Position numbers and translations under genes: made by a program. From Cercis canadensis (lineage: Eukaryota > Streptophyta > Magnoliopsida > Fabales > Fabaceae), in assembly GCA_003255065.1 (NCBI GenBank), contig QAOA01008060.1, forward strand, positions 208,684 through 272,683: a stretch of 64,000 bases of DNA, read 5' to 3'. The notes under the pieces were generated by a model. It was not told the DNA's origin and ran no database searches. It saw only the letters and a list, made by a program, of their open reading frames with translations. Shown in pieces: positions 1 to 13,825 of this stretch. Within the stretch, counting starts at the first letter, position 1. Every line of letters begins with the position of its first letter.

Positions 1-352
1 GTTTCGGCTCATCCCTGTTACTGACTAAGATATTTTTCTTGTGAATAACTATTTCAGGGACGGGACAGTTTCCTGGTGAGTCATTATATCTGGTCTGAGA
101 CCCTGTTTCGGTTCATCCCTGTCTCTGACTCGGTTCTTTTTCTTGTGTTTCCCTGTATCTCGGACTGGACAATTTCCTGGTGAGTCACTATACCTGGTCT
201 GAGAACGTGTTTGGGTTCATCCCTATTTTTGACTCAGATATTTTTCTTGTGTTTCCCTGTATCTGGGACAGGACAGTTTCCTTTTATGTCATTACATCTA
301 GTCTGAGACCCTATTTCGGTTCATCCCTGTTTCTGACTCGGTTATTTTTCTT

Positions 353-353
353 N
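353..353. other. Single-N contig join in satellite 1
   Basis: One N lies between two near-identical 23-bp stretches (330-352 and 354-376, one mismatch). This pattern suggests two contig ends that overlap and were joined without merging. The local monomer length is therefore unreliable. Confidence 0.75.
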
Positions 354-2207
354 TTTCTAACTCGGTTATTTTTCTTGTGTTTCCCTTTATCTAGGACTGA
401 AATGTTTCCTGGTGACTCACTATATCTAGACGGGACCCTGTTTCGGTTCATCCCTGTTTCTGACTCTGGTATTTTTCTCGCGTTTCCCTGTATCTGGGAC
501 TGGACAGTTTCCTAGTGAGTCACTATATCTGGACCGGGACCTTGTTTCGGTTCATCCCTGTTTCTAACTCGGATATTTTTCTTGTTTTTCCCTGTATCTG
601 GGACTAGACAGTTTCCTGGTGAGTCACTATATCTGGATCGGGACCCTGTTTCGGTTCATCCCTGTTTCTGACTCGGATATTTTTCTCGTGTTTCCCTGTA
701 TCTGGGACTGGACAATTTCCTAGTAAGTCATTATATCTGGACCGGGACCCTGTTTTGGTTCATCCCTGTTTCTGACTCGGGTATTTTTCTCGTGTTTCCC
801 TGTATCTGGGACTGGACAGTTTCCTAGTGAGTCACTATATCTGGACCGGGACCTTGTTTCCGTTCATCCCTCGTTCTAACTCGGATATTTTTCTCGGGTT
901 TCCCATTATCTGCGACTGGACAGTTTCCTGGTGAGTCACTACATCTGGTCCAGGGCCCTGTTTCAGTTCATCCCTATTTCTAACTCGGATATTTTTCTCG
1001 TGTTTTCGTATATCTAGGAATGGAAAGTTTCCTGGTGAGTCACTATATCTGGTCTGAGACCCTGTTTCGGTTCATCCCTGTTTCTGACTCGGATATTTTC
1101 CTTATTTTTCCCTGTATCAGGGACTAGATAGTTTCCTTGTGAATCACTATATCCGTATCGGGACCGCGTTTCGGTTCATCCCTGCTACTGACTCAGATAT
1201 TTTTCTTGTGGATCACTGTTTCAGGGACGGGACAGTCCCGATATCTGGTCTGAGACCCTGTTTCGGTTAATCCCTGTTTCTGACTCGGTTAATTTTTTTG
1301 TGTTTCCCTGTATCTGGGACTGGACAGTTTCCTAGTGAGTCACTATATCTGGACCGGGACCCTGTTTCGGTTCATCCCTGTTTCTGACTCAGAAATTTTT
1401 CTCGTGTTTGCCTGTATCTGGGACTGGACAGTTTCCTGGTAAGTCACTATATATGGTCTGAGACCCTATTTCGGTTCATCCCTGTTTCTGAGTCAGATAT
1501 TTTTCTTTTTTTTCCCTGTATCTGTGACGGGACAATTTCCTGGTGAGCCACTACATCTGGTACAGTACCCTGTTTCGGCTCATCACTGTTACTGACTAAG
1601 ATATTTTTCTTGTGAATAACAGTTTCTGGGACGGGACAGTTTCCTGCTGAGTCACTATATCTGGTCTAAGACCCTGTTTCGGTTCATCCCTGTTTCTGAC
1701 TCGGTTATTTTTCTTGTGTTTCCCTGTATCTGGGAATTGACAATTTCCTAGTGAGTCAGTATATCTCAACCGGAACCTTGTTTCGGTTCATACCTGTTTC
1801 TGAGTCGGATATTTTTCTCGTGTTTCCCTGTATCTAGGACTGGACAGTTTCTTAGGGAGTCACTACATCTGGTCCAGGATCCTGTTTCGGTTCATCCCTG
1901 TTTTTGACTCGGATATTTTTCTCGTGTTTCCCTGTATCTGAGACTGGACAGTTTCCTGGTGAGTCACTATACATGGTCTGAGAACATGTTTGGGTTCATC
2001 CCTATTGCTGACTCAGATATTTTTCTTGTGTTTCCCTGTATCTGGGACGGGACAGTTTCCTTGTATGTCATTACATCTGGTCAAAGACCCTATTTCGATT
2101 CATCCCTATTTCTGACTCGGTTATTTTTCTTATGTTTCCCTTTATCTAGGACTGAAATGTTTCCTGGTGAGTCACTATATTTGGACCAGGACCCTGTTTC
2201 AGTTCAT

Positions 2208-2208
2208 N
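2208..2208. other. Single-N contig join in satellite 1
   Basis: The 16 bases before the N (2192-2207) and after it (2209-2224) are the same apart from one base. The duplicated stretch adds 17 bp and throws the local repeat register out of the 104-bp phase. Confidence 0.75.
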
Positions 2209-4238
2209 CCCTGTTTCGGTTCATCCCTGTTTCTGGCTCGGATATTTTTCTCGTCTTTCCCTGTATCTGGGACTGGACAGTTTTCGAGTGAGTCACTATA
2301 TCTCGACCGGAACCCTGTTTCGGTTCATAACTGTTTCTGAGTCGGATATTTTTCTCGTGTTTTCCTGTATCTAGGACTGGACAGTTTCTTAGGGAGTCAC
2401 TACATCTGGTCCAGGATCCTGTTTCGGTTCATCCCTGTTTTTGACTCGGATATTTTTCTCGTGTTTCCCTGTATCTGAGACTGGACAGTTTCCTGGTGAG
2501 TCACTATACATGGTCTGAGAACATGTTTGGGTTCATCCCTATTGCTGACTCAGATATTTTTCTTGTGTTTCCCTATATCTGGCACGGGACAGTTTCCTTG
2601 TATGTCATTACATCTGGTCGGAGACCCTATTTCGATTCATCCCTATTTCTGACTCGGTTATTTTTCTTGTGTTTCCCTATATCTTGGAATGGAAAGTTTC
2701 CTGGTGAGTCACTATATCTGGTCTGAGACCCTGTTTCAGTTCATCCCTGTTTCCGAGTCGGATATTTTTCTTGTGTTTCCTTTTATCTAGGACTGGAATG
2801 TTTCCTGTTGAGTCAATATATCTGGACCGGGACCCTGTTTCGGTTCATCCCTGTTTCTGACTCAGATATTTTTCTCGTGTTTGCCTGTATCTGGGACTGG
2901 ACAGTTTCCAGGTGAGTCACTATATATGGTCTGAGACCCTATCTCGGTTCATCCCTAGACCCTGTTTCGGTTCATCCCTATTTCTGACTCGGATATTTTT
3001 CTTCTTTTTCCCTGTATCTGTGACGGGACAATTTCCTAGTGAGCCACTACATCTGGTCCAGGACCCTGTTTCGGCTCATCCCTGTTACTAACTAAGATAT
3101 TTTTCTTGTGAATAATTGTTTCTGGGACGGGACATTTTCCTGGTGAGTCACTATATCTGGTCTCAGACCCTGTTTCGGTTCATCCCTGTTTCTGACTCAG
3201 TTATTTTCCTTATTTTTCCCTGTATCTGGGACTGGACAATTTCCTAGTAAGTCAGTATATCTGGACCGGGACCCTGTTTTGGTTTATCCCTGTTTCTGAC
3301 TCGGATATTTTTCTTTTGAATCACTGTTTCTGGGACGGGACAGTTTCCTGGGGAGTCACTATATCTGGTCTGAGACCCTGTTTCGGTTCATCCCTGTTTC
3401 TGAGTCAGATATTTTTCTTGTTTTTCCCTGTATCTGTGACGGGACAGTTTCCTGGTGAGTCACTACATTTGGTCCAGGACCCTGTTTTGGTTCATCCCTG
3501 TTTCTGACTCGGATATTTTTCTCGTGTTTCCCTATATCTGAGACTAGAGAGTTTCCTGGTGAGTCACTATACATGGTCTGAGAACATGTTTGGGTTTATC
3601 CCTATTACTGAGTCATATATTTTTCTTGTGTTTCCCAGTATCTATCGGTTATACCCTTTTTCTGACTCGGGTATTTTTCTCGTGTTTCCCTTTATCTGGG
3701 ACTGGACAGTTTCCTAGTGAGTCACTATATATGGATCGGGCCCTTATTTCGGTTCATCCCTGTTTCACTACATCTGGTCCAGGACCCTGTTTCAGTTCAT
3801 CCCTGTTTCTAACTCAGATATTTTTCTCGTGTTTCCGTATATCTAGGAATGGAAAGTTTCCTGGTGAGTCACTATATCTGGTCTGAGACCCTTTTTCGGT
3901 TCATCCCTGTTTCTGACTCGGATATTTTCCTGAATTTTCCCTGTATCTGGGACTAGATAGTTTCCTGGTGAGTCACTATATGTGGATCGGGACCCTGTTT
4001 CGGTTCATCCCTGTTACTGACTCAGATATTTTTCTTGTGGATCACTGTTTCAGGGACGTGACAGTCCCGATATTTGGTCTGAGACCCTATTTCGGTTAAT
4101 CGCTGTTTCTGACTCGGTTAATTTTCTTGTGTTTCCCTGTATCTGGGACTGGACAGTTTCCTAGTGAGTCACTATATCTAGACCGGGACCCTGTTTCGGT
4201 TCATCCCTGTTTCTGGCTCGGATATTTTTCTCGTGTTT

Positions 4239-4239
4239 N
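4239..4239. other. Single-N contig join in satellite 1
   Basis: One N separates a monomer of the gtgtttccc type from one of the gtgaatcac type. No clear flank duplication is visible here, unlike the other three Ns. Sequence continuity across it is not assured. Confidence 0.6.
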
Positions 4240-6820
4240 CTGGTGAATCACTGTTTTTGGGACAGGACAGTTTCCTCCTGAGTCACTATATATGGTGTGA
4301 GACCCTGTTTCGGTTCATCCCTGTTTCTGAGTCAGATATTTTTCTTATTTTTCCCTGTATCTGTGACGGGACAGTTTGCTGTTGAGTCACTACATCTGGT
4401 CCAGGACCCTGTTTCGGTTCATCCCTGTTTCTGACTCGGATATTTTTCTCGTGTTTCCCTGTATCTGGGACTAGACAGTTTTCGAGTGAGTCACTCTATC
4501 TCGACCGGAACCCTGTTTCGGTTCATACCTGTTTCTGAGTCGGATATTTTTCTCGTGTTTCCCTGTATCTAGGACTGGACAGTTTCTTAGGGAGTCACTA
4601 CATCTGGTCCAGGATCCTGTTTCGGTTCATCCCTGTTTTTGACTCGGATATTTTTCTCGTGTTTCCCTGTATCTGAGAATGGACAGTTTCCTGGTGAGTC
4701 ACTATACATGGTCTGAGAACATGTTTGGGTTCATCCCTATTGCTGACTCATATTTTTCTTTTGATTCCTAGTATCTGGGACGGCACAGTTTTCTTGTATC
4801 TCATTACATCTGGTCTGAAACCCTATTTCGATTCATCCCTATTTCTGACTCGGTTATTTTTCTTGTGTTTCCCTATATCTTGGAGTGGAAAGTTTCCTGG
4901 TGAGTCACTATATCTGGTCTGAGACCCTGTTTCGGTTCATCCCTGTTTGTGACTCGGATATTTTTCTTGTTTTTCCTTGTATCTGGGACTAGACAATTTC
5001 CTGGTGAGCCACTACATCTGGTCCAGGACCCTGTTTCGGCTCATCACTGTTACTGACTAAGATATTTTTCTTGTGAATAACAGTTTCTGGGACGGGACAG
5101 TTTCCTGGTGAGTCACTATATCTGGTCTAAGACCCTGTTTCGGTTCATCCCTGTTTCTGACTCGGTTATTTTTCTTGTGTTTCCCTGTACCTAGGACTTG
5201 ACAATTTCCTAGTGAGTCAGTATATCTGGACCGGGACCCTGTTTCGGTTCATCCCTGTATCTGACTCGGATATTTTTCTGGTGAATCACTGTTTCTGGGA
5301 CGGGACAGTTTCCTGCTGAGTCACTATATATGGTGTGAGACCCTGTTTCGGTTCATCGCTGTTTCTGAGTCAGATATTTTTCTTGTTTTTCCCTGTATCT
5401 ATGACTGGACTGTTTCCTGGTGAGTCACTATACATGGTCCGAAAACATGTTTGGGTTCATCCCTATTGCTGATTCAGATATTTTTCTTGTGTTTCCCTGT
5501 ATCTGGGACGGGACAGTTCCCTTCTATGTCATTTACATCTGGTCTGAGACCCTATTTCGATTCATCCCTATTTCTGACTCGGTTATTTTTCTTATGTTTC
5601 CCTTTATCTAGGACTGAAATGTTTCCTGGTGAGTCACTATATTTGGACCAGGACCCTGTTTCGGTTTATCCCTATTTCTGACTCGGATATTTTTCTCGTG
5701 TTTCCCTGCATATGGGACAGGACAGTTTCCTGGTGAGTCACTATATATGGTCTGAGACCCTATTTCGGTTCATCCTTGTTTCTTACTCGGTTATTTTTCT
5801 TGTGTTTCCCTGTATCTGGGACTGGACAATTTCCTAGTGAGTCAGTATATTTGGATCGGGACCCTGTTTCGGTTCATCCCTTTTTCTGACTCGGATATTT
5901 TTCTGGTGAATCACTATTTCTGGGACGGGACAGTTTCCTGGTGAGTCACTATATCTGGTCTGAGACCCTGTTTCGGTTCATCCCTTTTTCTGATTCGGTT
6001 ATTTTTCTTTTCTTTCCCTGTATCTGGGACTGGACAATTTCCTAGTGAGTCAGTATATCTGGACCGGCACCCTGTTTCGGTTCATACCTGTTTCTGACTC
6101 GGATATTTTTCTGGTGAATCACTGTTTCTGGTACGGGACAGTTTTCTGGTGAGTTACTATATCTGGTCTGAGACACTGTTTCGGTTCATTCCTGCTTCTG
6201 AGTCAGATATTTTTCTTGTTTTTCCCTGTATCTGTGACGGGACAGTTTCCTGTAAGTCATTACATTTGGTCCAAGACCCTGTTTCGGTTCATCCCTATTT
6301 CTAACTCAGATATTTTTCTCGTGTTTCCCTGTATCTGGGACTGGATAGTTTCCTGGAGAGTCACTATACCTGGTCTGAGAACCTGTTTTGGTTCATCCCT
6401 ATTTCTGACTCAGACATTTTTCTTGTGTTTCCCTGTATCTGGGATGGGACAGTTTCCTTGTATGTCATTACATCTTGTCTGATACCCTATTTCGGTTCAT
6501 CCCTGTTTCTGACTCGGTTATTTTTCTTGTGTTTCCCTTTATCTAGGACTGAAATGTTTCTTGGTGAGTAACTATATCTCGACCAGGACCCTGTTTCGGT
6601 TCATCGCTGTTTCTGACTCGGATATTTTTCTAGTGTTTCCCTGTATCTGGGACTGGACATTTTCCTAGTGAGTCACTATATCTGGACCGGAACCCTGTTT
6701 CGGTTCATACCTTTTTCTGAGTCGGATATTTTTCTCGTGTTTCCCTGTATCTAGGACTAGACAGTTTCCTGGTGAGTCACTACATCTGGTCCAGGACCCT
6801 GTTTCGGTTCATCCCTGTTT

Positions 6821-7652
6821 CTGACTCGGTTATTTTTCTTGTGTTTCCTTTTATCTAGGACTGGAATGTTTCTTGGTGAGTCACTATATCTGGACCAGGA
6901 CCCTGTTTCGGTTCATCCCTATTTCTGACTCGGATATTTTTCTTGTTTTTCCCTGTATCTGTGACGGGACAATTTCCTGGTGAGCCACTACATCTGGTCC
7001 AGGACCCTGTTTCGGCTCATCCCTGTTACTGACTAAGGTATTTTTCTCGTGAATAACTGTTTCTGGGATGGGACATTTTCCTGTTGAGTCACTATATCTG
7101 GTCTAAGACCCTGTTTCGGTTCATCTCTGTTTCTGACTCAGTTATTTTTCTTATTTTTCCCTGTATCTGGGACTGGACAATTTCCTAGTGAGTCAGTATA
7201 TCTGGACCGGGACCCTGTTTCGGTTCATCCCTGTTTCTGACTCGGTTATTTTTCTTGTGTTTCCTTTTATCTAGGACTGGAATGTTTCTTGGTGAGTCAC
7301 TATATCTGGACCAGGACCCTGTTTCGGTTCATCCCTATCTCTGACTCAGATATTTTTCTTGTTTTTCCCTGTATCTGTGACGGGACAATTTCCTGGTGAG
7401 CCACTACATCTGGTCCAGGACCCTGTTTCGGCTCATCCCTGTTACTGACTAAGATATTTTTCTTGTGAATAACTGTTTCTGGGACGGGACATTTTCCTGG
7501 TGAGTCACTATATCTGGTCTAAGACCCTGTTTCGGTTCATCCCTATTTCTGACTTAGTTATGTTTCTTATTTTTCCCTGTATCTGGGACTGGACAATTTC
7601 CTAGTGAGTCAGTATATCTGGACCGGGACCCTGTTTCGGTTCATCCCTGTTT
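6821..7652. repeat. Four-monomer higher-order repeat, two copies (416 bp)
   Basis: A block beginning at 6821 recurs at 7237, an offset of 416 bp, which is four 104-bp monomers. Both copies share the same order of monomer variants: tttatctaggactggaatg, then tgtgacgggacaatttcctg, then the cggctcatccctgttactg unit. Confidence 0.75.
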
Positions 7653-8569
7653 CTGACTCGGATATTTTTCTCGTGTTTCCCTATATTTAGGACTGGCCAA
7701 TTTCCTGGGGAGTCACTACATCTGGTCCAGGACCCTGTTTCGGTTCATCCCTGTTTCTGACTCGGATATTTTTCTCGAGTTTCCCTGTATCTGGGACTGG
7801 ACAGCTTCCTGGTGAGTCACTATGCCTGGTTTGAGAACCTGTTTGGGTTCATCCCTGTTTCTGACTCAGATATTTTTCTTGTGTTTCCCAGTATCTGGGA
7901 CGGGACAGTTTCCTTGTGAGTCATTATATCTGGTCTGAGACACTGTTTCGGTTCATCCCTGTTCCTATCTCGGTTATTTTTCTTGAGTTTCCCTTTATCT
8001 AGGACTGGAATGTTTCCTGGTGAGTCACTATATCTGGACGGGACCCTGTTTCGGTTCATCCCTGTTTCTGACTCGGGTATTTTTCTCGTGTTTTCCTGTA
8101 TCTGGGACTAGACAGTTTTGTAGTGAGTCATTATATCTGGACCGGGACCCTGTTTCGGTTCATCCCTATTTCTGGGACTGGACAATTTCCTGGTGACTCA
8201 CTACATCTGGTCTAGGACCCTGTTTAAGTTCATCCCTGTTTCTAACTCTGATTTTTTTTCTCGTGTTTCCCTATATCTAGGAATGGAAAGTTTCCTGGTG
8301 AGTCACTATATCTGGTCTGAGACCTTGTTTCGGTTCATCCCTGTTTCTGACTCAGTTATTTTCTTGTGTTTCCCTGTATCTAGGACTGGACAATTTCCTA
8401 GTGAGTCAGTATATCTGGATCGGGACCCTATTTCGGTGCATCCCTTTTTCTTATTCAACCTGCATCTAGGACTGGAATGTTTCCAGGTCAGGCACTACTT
8501 CTTGTCTAGGACCCTGTTTCGGTTAATCCCTGTATCTGACTAGGATATTTTTCTCGTGTTTCCCTGTAT

Positions 8570-10150
8570 CTGGGACTGGACTGTTTCCTGCTGACTAACT
8601 ATATCTGGTCTGAGACCCTGTTTCGGTTAATACCTGTTTCTGACTCGGTTATTTTTCTTGTGTTTCCCTGTATCTGGGACGGGACAGTTTCCAGGTGAGT
8701 CACTATATTTGGACCGGGATCCTATTTCGGTTCATCCCTGTTACTGACTCAGATATTTTTCTGGTGAATCACTATTTCTGGGACGAGACAGTTTCCTGGT
8801 GAGTCACTATATCTGGACCGGGACCCTGTTTTGGTTCATCCTTTTTTCTGACTCGGATATTTTTCTCGTGTTTCCCTGTATCTGGGAATGGAGAGTTTCC
8901 TGGTGAGTCACTATATCTTGTCTGAGACCCTGTTTCGGTTCATACCTATTTCTGAGTCGGATATTTTTCTTGTGTTTCCCTTTATCTGGGAGTGGAATGT
9001 TCCTGTTGAGTCCCTATATCAGGACCGGGACCCTGTTTCGGTTCATCCCTGTTTCTGACTCAGATATTTTTCTCGTATTTCCCTGTATCTGGGACTGGAC
9101 AGTTTCCTACTGACTTACTATATCTGGTCTGAGACCCTGTTTCGGTTAATCCCTGTTTCTGACTCGGTTATTTTTCTTGTGTTTCCCCGTATCTGGGACG
9201 GGACAGTTTCCTGGTGAGTCACTATATCTGGACCGGGATCCTGTTTTGGTTCATCCCTGTTACTGACTCAGATATTTTTCTGGTGAATCACTGTTTTTGG
9301 GACGAGACAGTTTCCTGGTGAGTCACTATATCTGGACTGGGACCCTGTTTCGGTTCATCCTTTTTTCTGACTCGGATATTTTTCTCGTGTTCCCTGTATC
9401 TGGGAATGGAGAGTTTCCTGCTGACTCACAATATCTTGTCTGAGACCCTGTTTCGGTTCATCCCTGTTTCTAAGTCGGATATTTTTCTTGTGATTCCTTT
9501 TATCGAGGACTGGAATCTTTCCTGTTGAGTCACTATATCTGGACCGGGACCCTGTTTCGGTTCATCCTTGTTTCTGACTCAGATATTTTTCTCGCGTTTC
9601 CCTGTATCTGGGGCTGGACAGTTTCCTGGTGAGTCACTATATATGGTCTGAGACCCTGTTTCGGTTCATCCCTGTTTCTGACTCGGTTATTTTTCTTGTG
9701 TTTCCCTGTATCTGGGACAGGACAGTTTCCTGGTGAGTCACTATATCTGGACCGGGATCCTGTTTCAGTTCATCCCTGTTACTGACTCAGATATTTTTCT
9801 GGTGAATCACTGTTTCTGGGACGAGACAGTTTCCTGGTGAGTCACTATATCTGGACTGGGACCCTGTTTCGGTTCATCCTTTTTTCTGACTCGGATATTT
9901 TTCTCGTGTTCCCTGTATCTGGGAATGGAGAGTTTCCTGCTGACTCACAATATCTTGTCTGAGAACCTGTTTCGGTTCATCCCTGTTTCTAAGTCAGATA
10001 TTTTTCTTGTGTTTCCTTTTATCTAGGACTGGAAACTTTCCTGTTGAGTCACTATATCTGGACCGGGACCCTGTTTCGGTTCATCCCTGTTTCTGACTCA
10101 GATATTTTTCTCGTGTTTCCCTGTATCTAGGACTGGACAGTTTCCTGGTG
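8570..10150. repeat. Five-monomer higher-order repeat, about three copies (520 bp)
   Basis: The marker ggaccgggatcct followed by a ttactgactcag monomer occurs near 8711, 9230 and 9750, spaced about 520 bp (5 x 104). The monomers between the markers keep the same variant order in each copy, including a ctgctgact/ctactgact variant and a short-t tcgtgttccctg variant. A related block recurs near 16580-17200. This indicates local amplification of a five-unit cassette. Confidence 0.75.
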
Positions 10151-13100
10151 AGTCACTATATATGGTCTGAGACCCTGTTTCGGTTCATCCCTGTTTCTGA
10201 CTCGGATATTTTTCTTGTTTTTCCCTATATCTATGACAGGACAATTTCCTGGTGAGCCACTACATCTGGACCAGGACCTTGTTTTGGCTCATCCCTATTA
10301 CTGACTAAGATATTTTTCTTGTGTGTAACTGTTTCTGGGACGGGATAGTTTCCTGTTGAGTCATTATATATGGTCTGAGACCGTGTTTCGGTTCATCCCT
10401 GTTTCTGACTCGGTTATTTTTCTTGTGTTTCCCTTTATCTAGGACTGGAATGTTTCTTAGTGAGTCACTATATCTGGACCAGGACCCTGTTTCGGTTTAT
10501 CCCTGTTTCTGGGACTGGACAGTTTCCTAGTGAGTCACTATATCTGCACCGGGACCCTGTTACGGTTCATCCCTATTTCTGACTCGGATATTTTTCTCAT
10601 GTTTCCCTGTATCTAGGACTGGACAATTTTCTGGTGAAACACTACATCTGGCCCAGGACCCTGTTTCGGTTCATCCTTGTTTCTGACTCAGATATTTTTC
10701 TTGAGTTTCCCTGTATCTGGGACTGGACAGTTTCCTGGTGAGTCACTATACCTGGTCTGAGAACATGTTTGGGTTCATCCCTGTTTCTGACTCGGATATT
10801 TTTCTTGTGTTTCCCAGTATCTGGGACGGGACAGTTTCCTTGTGAGTCATTATATCTGGTCTGAGACACTGTTTCGGTTCATCCCTGTTTCTAACTCGGT
10901 TATTTTTCTTGTGTTTCCCTTTATCTAGGACTGGAATGTTTCCTGGTGAGTCACTATATCTGGACGGGACCCTGTTTCGGTTAATCCCTGTTTCTGACGC
11001 GGATATTTTTCTCGTGTTTCCCTGTATCGGGGACTGGACAGTTTCCTAGTGAGTCACTATATCTGGACCGGGACCTTGTTTCGGTTCATCCCTGTTTCTA
11101 ACTCGGATATTTTTCTCAGGTTTCCCTTTGTCTGGGACTGGACAGTTTCCTGCTGAGTCACTACATCTGGTCCAGGACCCTGTTTCAGTTCATCACTAAT
11201 TCTGACTCTGATATTTTTCTCGTGTTTCCCTATATTTAGGAATGGAACGTTTCCTGGTGAGTCACTATATCTGGTCTGAGATCCTGTTTCGGTTCATACC
11301 TGTTTCTGACTCGGTTATTTTTCTTGTGTTTCCCTTTATCTGGGACTGGACAATTTCCTAGTGAGTCAGTATATCTGGATCGGGACCCTGTTTCGGTTCA
11401 TCCCCTTTTCTGACTCGGATATTTTTCTGTTGAATCACAGTTTCTGGGCCGGGACAGTTTCCTGGTGAGTCACTATATCTGGTCTGACACCCTGTTTCGG
11501 TTCATCCCTCTTGCTGAGTCAGATATTTTTCTTGTTTTTCCCGGTATCTGTGACGGCACAGTTTCCTGGTGAGTCACTACATCTGGTCCAGGACCCTGTT
11601 TCTGACTCGGATATTTTTCTCGTGTTTCCCTATATTTGGGACTGGACAGTTTCCTGGAGAGTCACTATAGCTGGTATGAGAACCTCTTTGGTTTCATCCC
11701 TATTTCTGAGCCAGATATTTTTCTTGTGTTTCCCTTTATCTAGGACTGGAATGTTTCCTGGTGAGTCACTATATCTGGACGGGGCCCTGTTTCGGTTCAT
11801 CCCTGTTTCTGACTCGGATATTTTTCTCGTGTTTCCCTGTATTTGGGACTGGATAGTTTCCTAGTGAGTCACTATATCTGCACCAGGACCCTGTTTCGGT
11901 TCATCCCTGTATCTGACTCGGATATTTTTCTCGTGTTTCCCTGTATCATGACCGGGACCATGTTTCGGTTCATCCCTGTTACTGACTCAGATATTTTTCT
12001 GGTGAATCACTGTTTCTGGGACGAGACAGTTTCCTGGTGAGTCACTATATCTGGTCTGAGACCCTGTTTCGGTTCATCCCTGTTTCTGAGTCAGATATTT
12101 TTCTTGTTTTTCCCTGTATCTGTGATGGGACTGTTTCCTGTTGAGTCGCTACATCTGGTTCAGGACCCTCTTTCAGTTCATCCCTTTTTCTAACTCAGAT
12201 ATTTTTCTTTTTTTTCCCTGTATCTGTGATGGGACAATTTCCTGGTGAGCCACTACATCTGGTCCAGGACCCTGTTTCGGCTCATCCCTGTTTCTGATCC
12301 TGATATTTTTACCGTGTTTCCCTATATCTAGGAATGGATAGTTTCCTGGTGAGTCACTATATCTGGTCTCAGACCCTATTTCGGTTAATACCTGTTTCTG
12401 ACTCGGATATTTTTCTCGTGTTTCCCTGTATCTGGGACTGGACAATTTCCTAGTGAGTCACTATATCTGGACCGGGACCTTGTTTCGGTTTATCCCTGTT
12501 TCTAACTCGGATATTTTTCTCGGGTTTCCCTTTATCAGGGACTGGACAGTTTCCCGGTGAGTCACTACATCTGGTCCAGGACCCTGTTTCAGTTCATCCC
12601 TGTTTCTGACTCTGAGATTTTTCTCGTGTTTCCCTATATCTAGGAATGGAAGGTTTCCTGGTGAGTCACTATATCTGGTCTGAGACCCTGTTTCGGTTCA
12701 TACCTGTTTCTGACTCGGATATTTTTCTTGTTTTTCCCTGTATCTGGGACTGGACAGTTTCCTGGTGAGTCACTATATCTGATCTGAGAACATGTTTGAG
12801 TTCATCCCTATTGCTGGCTCAGATATTTTTCTTGTGTTTCCCAGTCTCTCGGACGGGACAGTTTTCTTGTATCTCATTACATCTGGTCTGAAACCCTATT
12901 TTGATTCATCCCTATTTCTGACTCAGTTATTTTTCTTGTGTTTCCCTATATCTAGGAATGGAAAGTTTCCTGGTGAGTCACTATATCTGGTCTGAGACCC
13001 TGTTTCGGTTCATCCCTGTTTGTGACTCGGATATTTTTCTTGTTTTTCCCTGTATCTGGGACTAGACAGTTCCCTGGTGAGTCACTATATCCGTATCGGG

Positions 13101-13780
13101 ACCCTATTTCGGTTCATCCCTGTTACTGACTCAGATATTTTTCCTGTGGATCACTGTTTCAGGGACGGGACAGTCCCGATATCTGGTCTGAGACCCTGTT
13201 TTGGTTAATCCCTGTTTCTGACTCGGTTAATTTTCTTGTGTTTCCCTGTATCTGGGACTGGACAGTTTCCTAGTGAGTCACTATATCTGGATCGGACCCT
13301 GTTTCGGTTCATCCCTGTTTCTGACTCGGATATTTTTAAGAATGTTTCCTGTTGAGTCAATATATCTGGACCGGGACCCTGTTTTAGTTCATCCCTGTTT
13401 CTGACTCAGCTATTTTTCTCGTGTTTGTCTGTATCTGGGACTGGACAGTTTCCTGGTGAGTCACTATATATGGTCTGAGACCCTATTTCGGTTCATCCCT
13501 GTTTCTGAGTCAGATATTTTTCTTGTTTTTCCCTGTATCTGTGACGAGACAATTTCCTGGTGAGCCACTACATCTGGTCCAGGACCCTATTTCGGCTCAT
13601 CACTATTACTGACTAAGATATTTTTCTTGTGAATAACAGTTTCTGGGACGGGACAGTTTCCTGGTGAGTCACTATATCTGGTCTAAGACCGTGTTTCGGT
13701 TCATCCCTGTTTCTGACTCGGATATTTTTCTTTTGTTTCCCTGTATCTGGGACTTGACAATTTCCTAGTGAGTCAGTATA

Positions 13781-13825
13781 CGACCTTAAAAATTAAGTAA
13801 TTTGAGGAGCCTCGGCAGCTCATCA
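13781..13825 (+). mobile_element. 45-bp retrotransposon LTR-end scrap inside satellite 1
   Basis: The satellite is interrupted by 45 bp that are not satellite-like. They match the last ~45 bases of the 5' LTR of element D at 21934-21977, including gaggagcc, gcagctcatca and accttaaa. The satellite resumes at gggaccctg, with about 9 bp of the monomer missing. The piece ends at the expected LTR terminus (tcatca) but lacks the rest of the LTR, and I see no target-site duplication. Confidence 0.75.
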
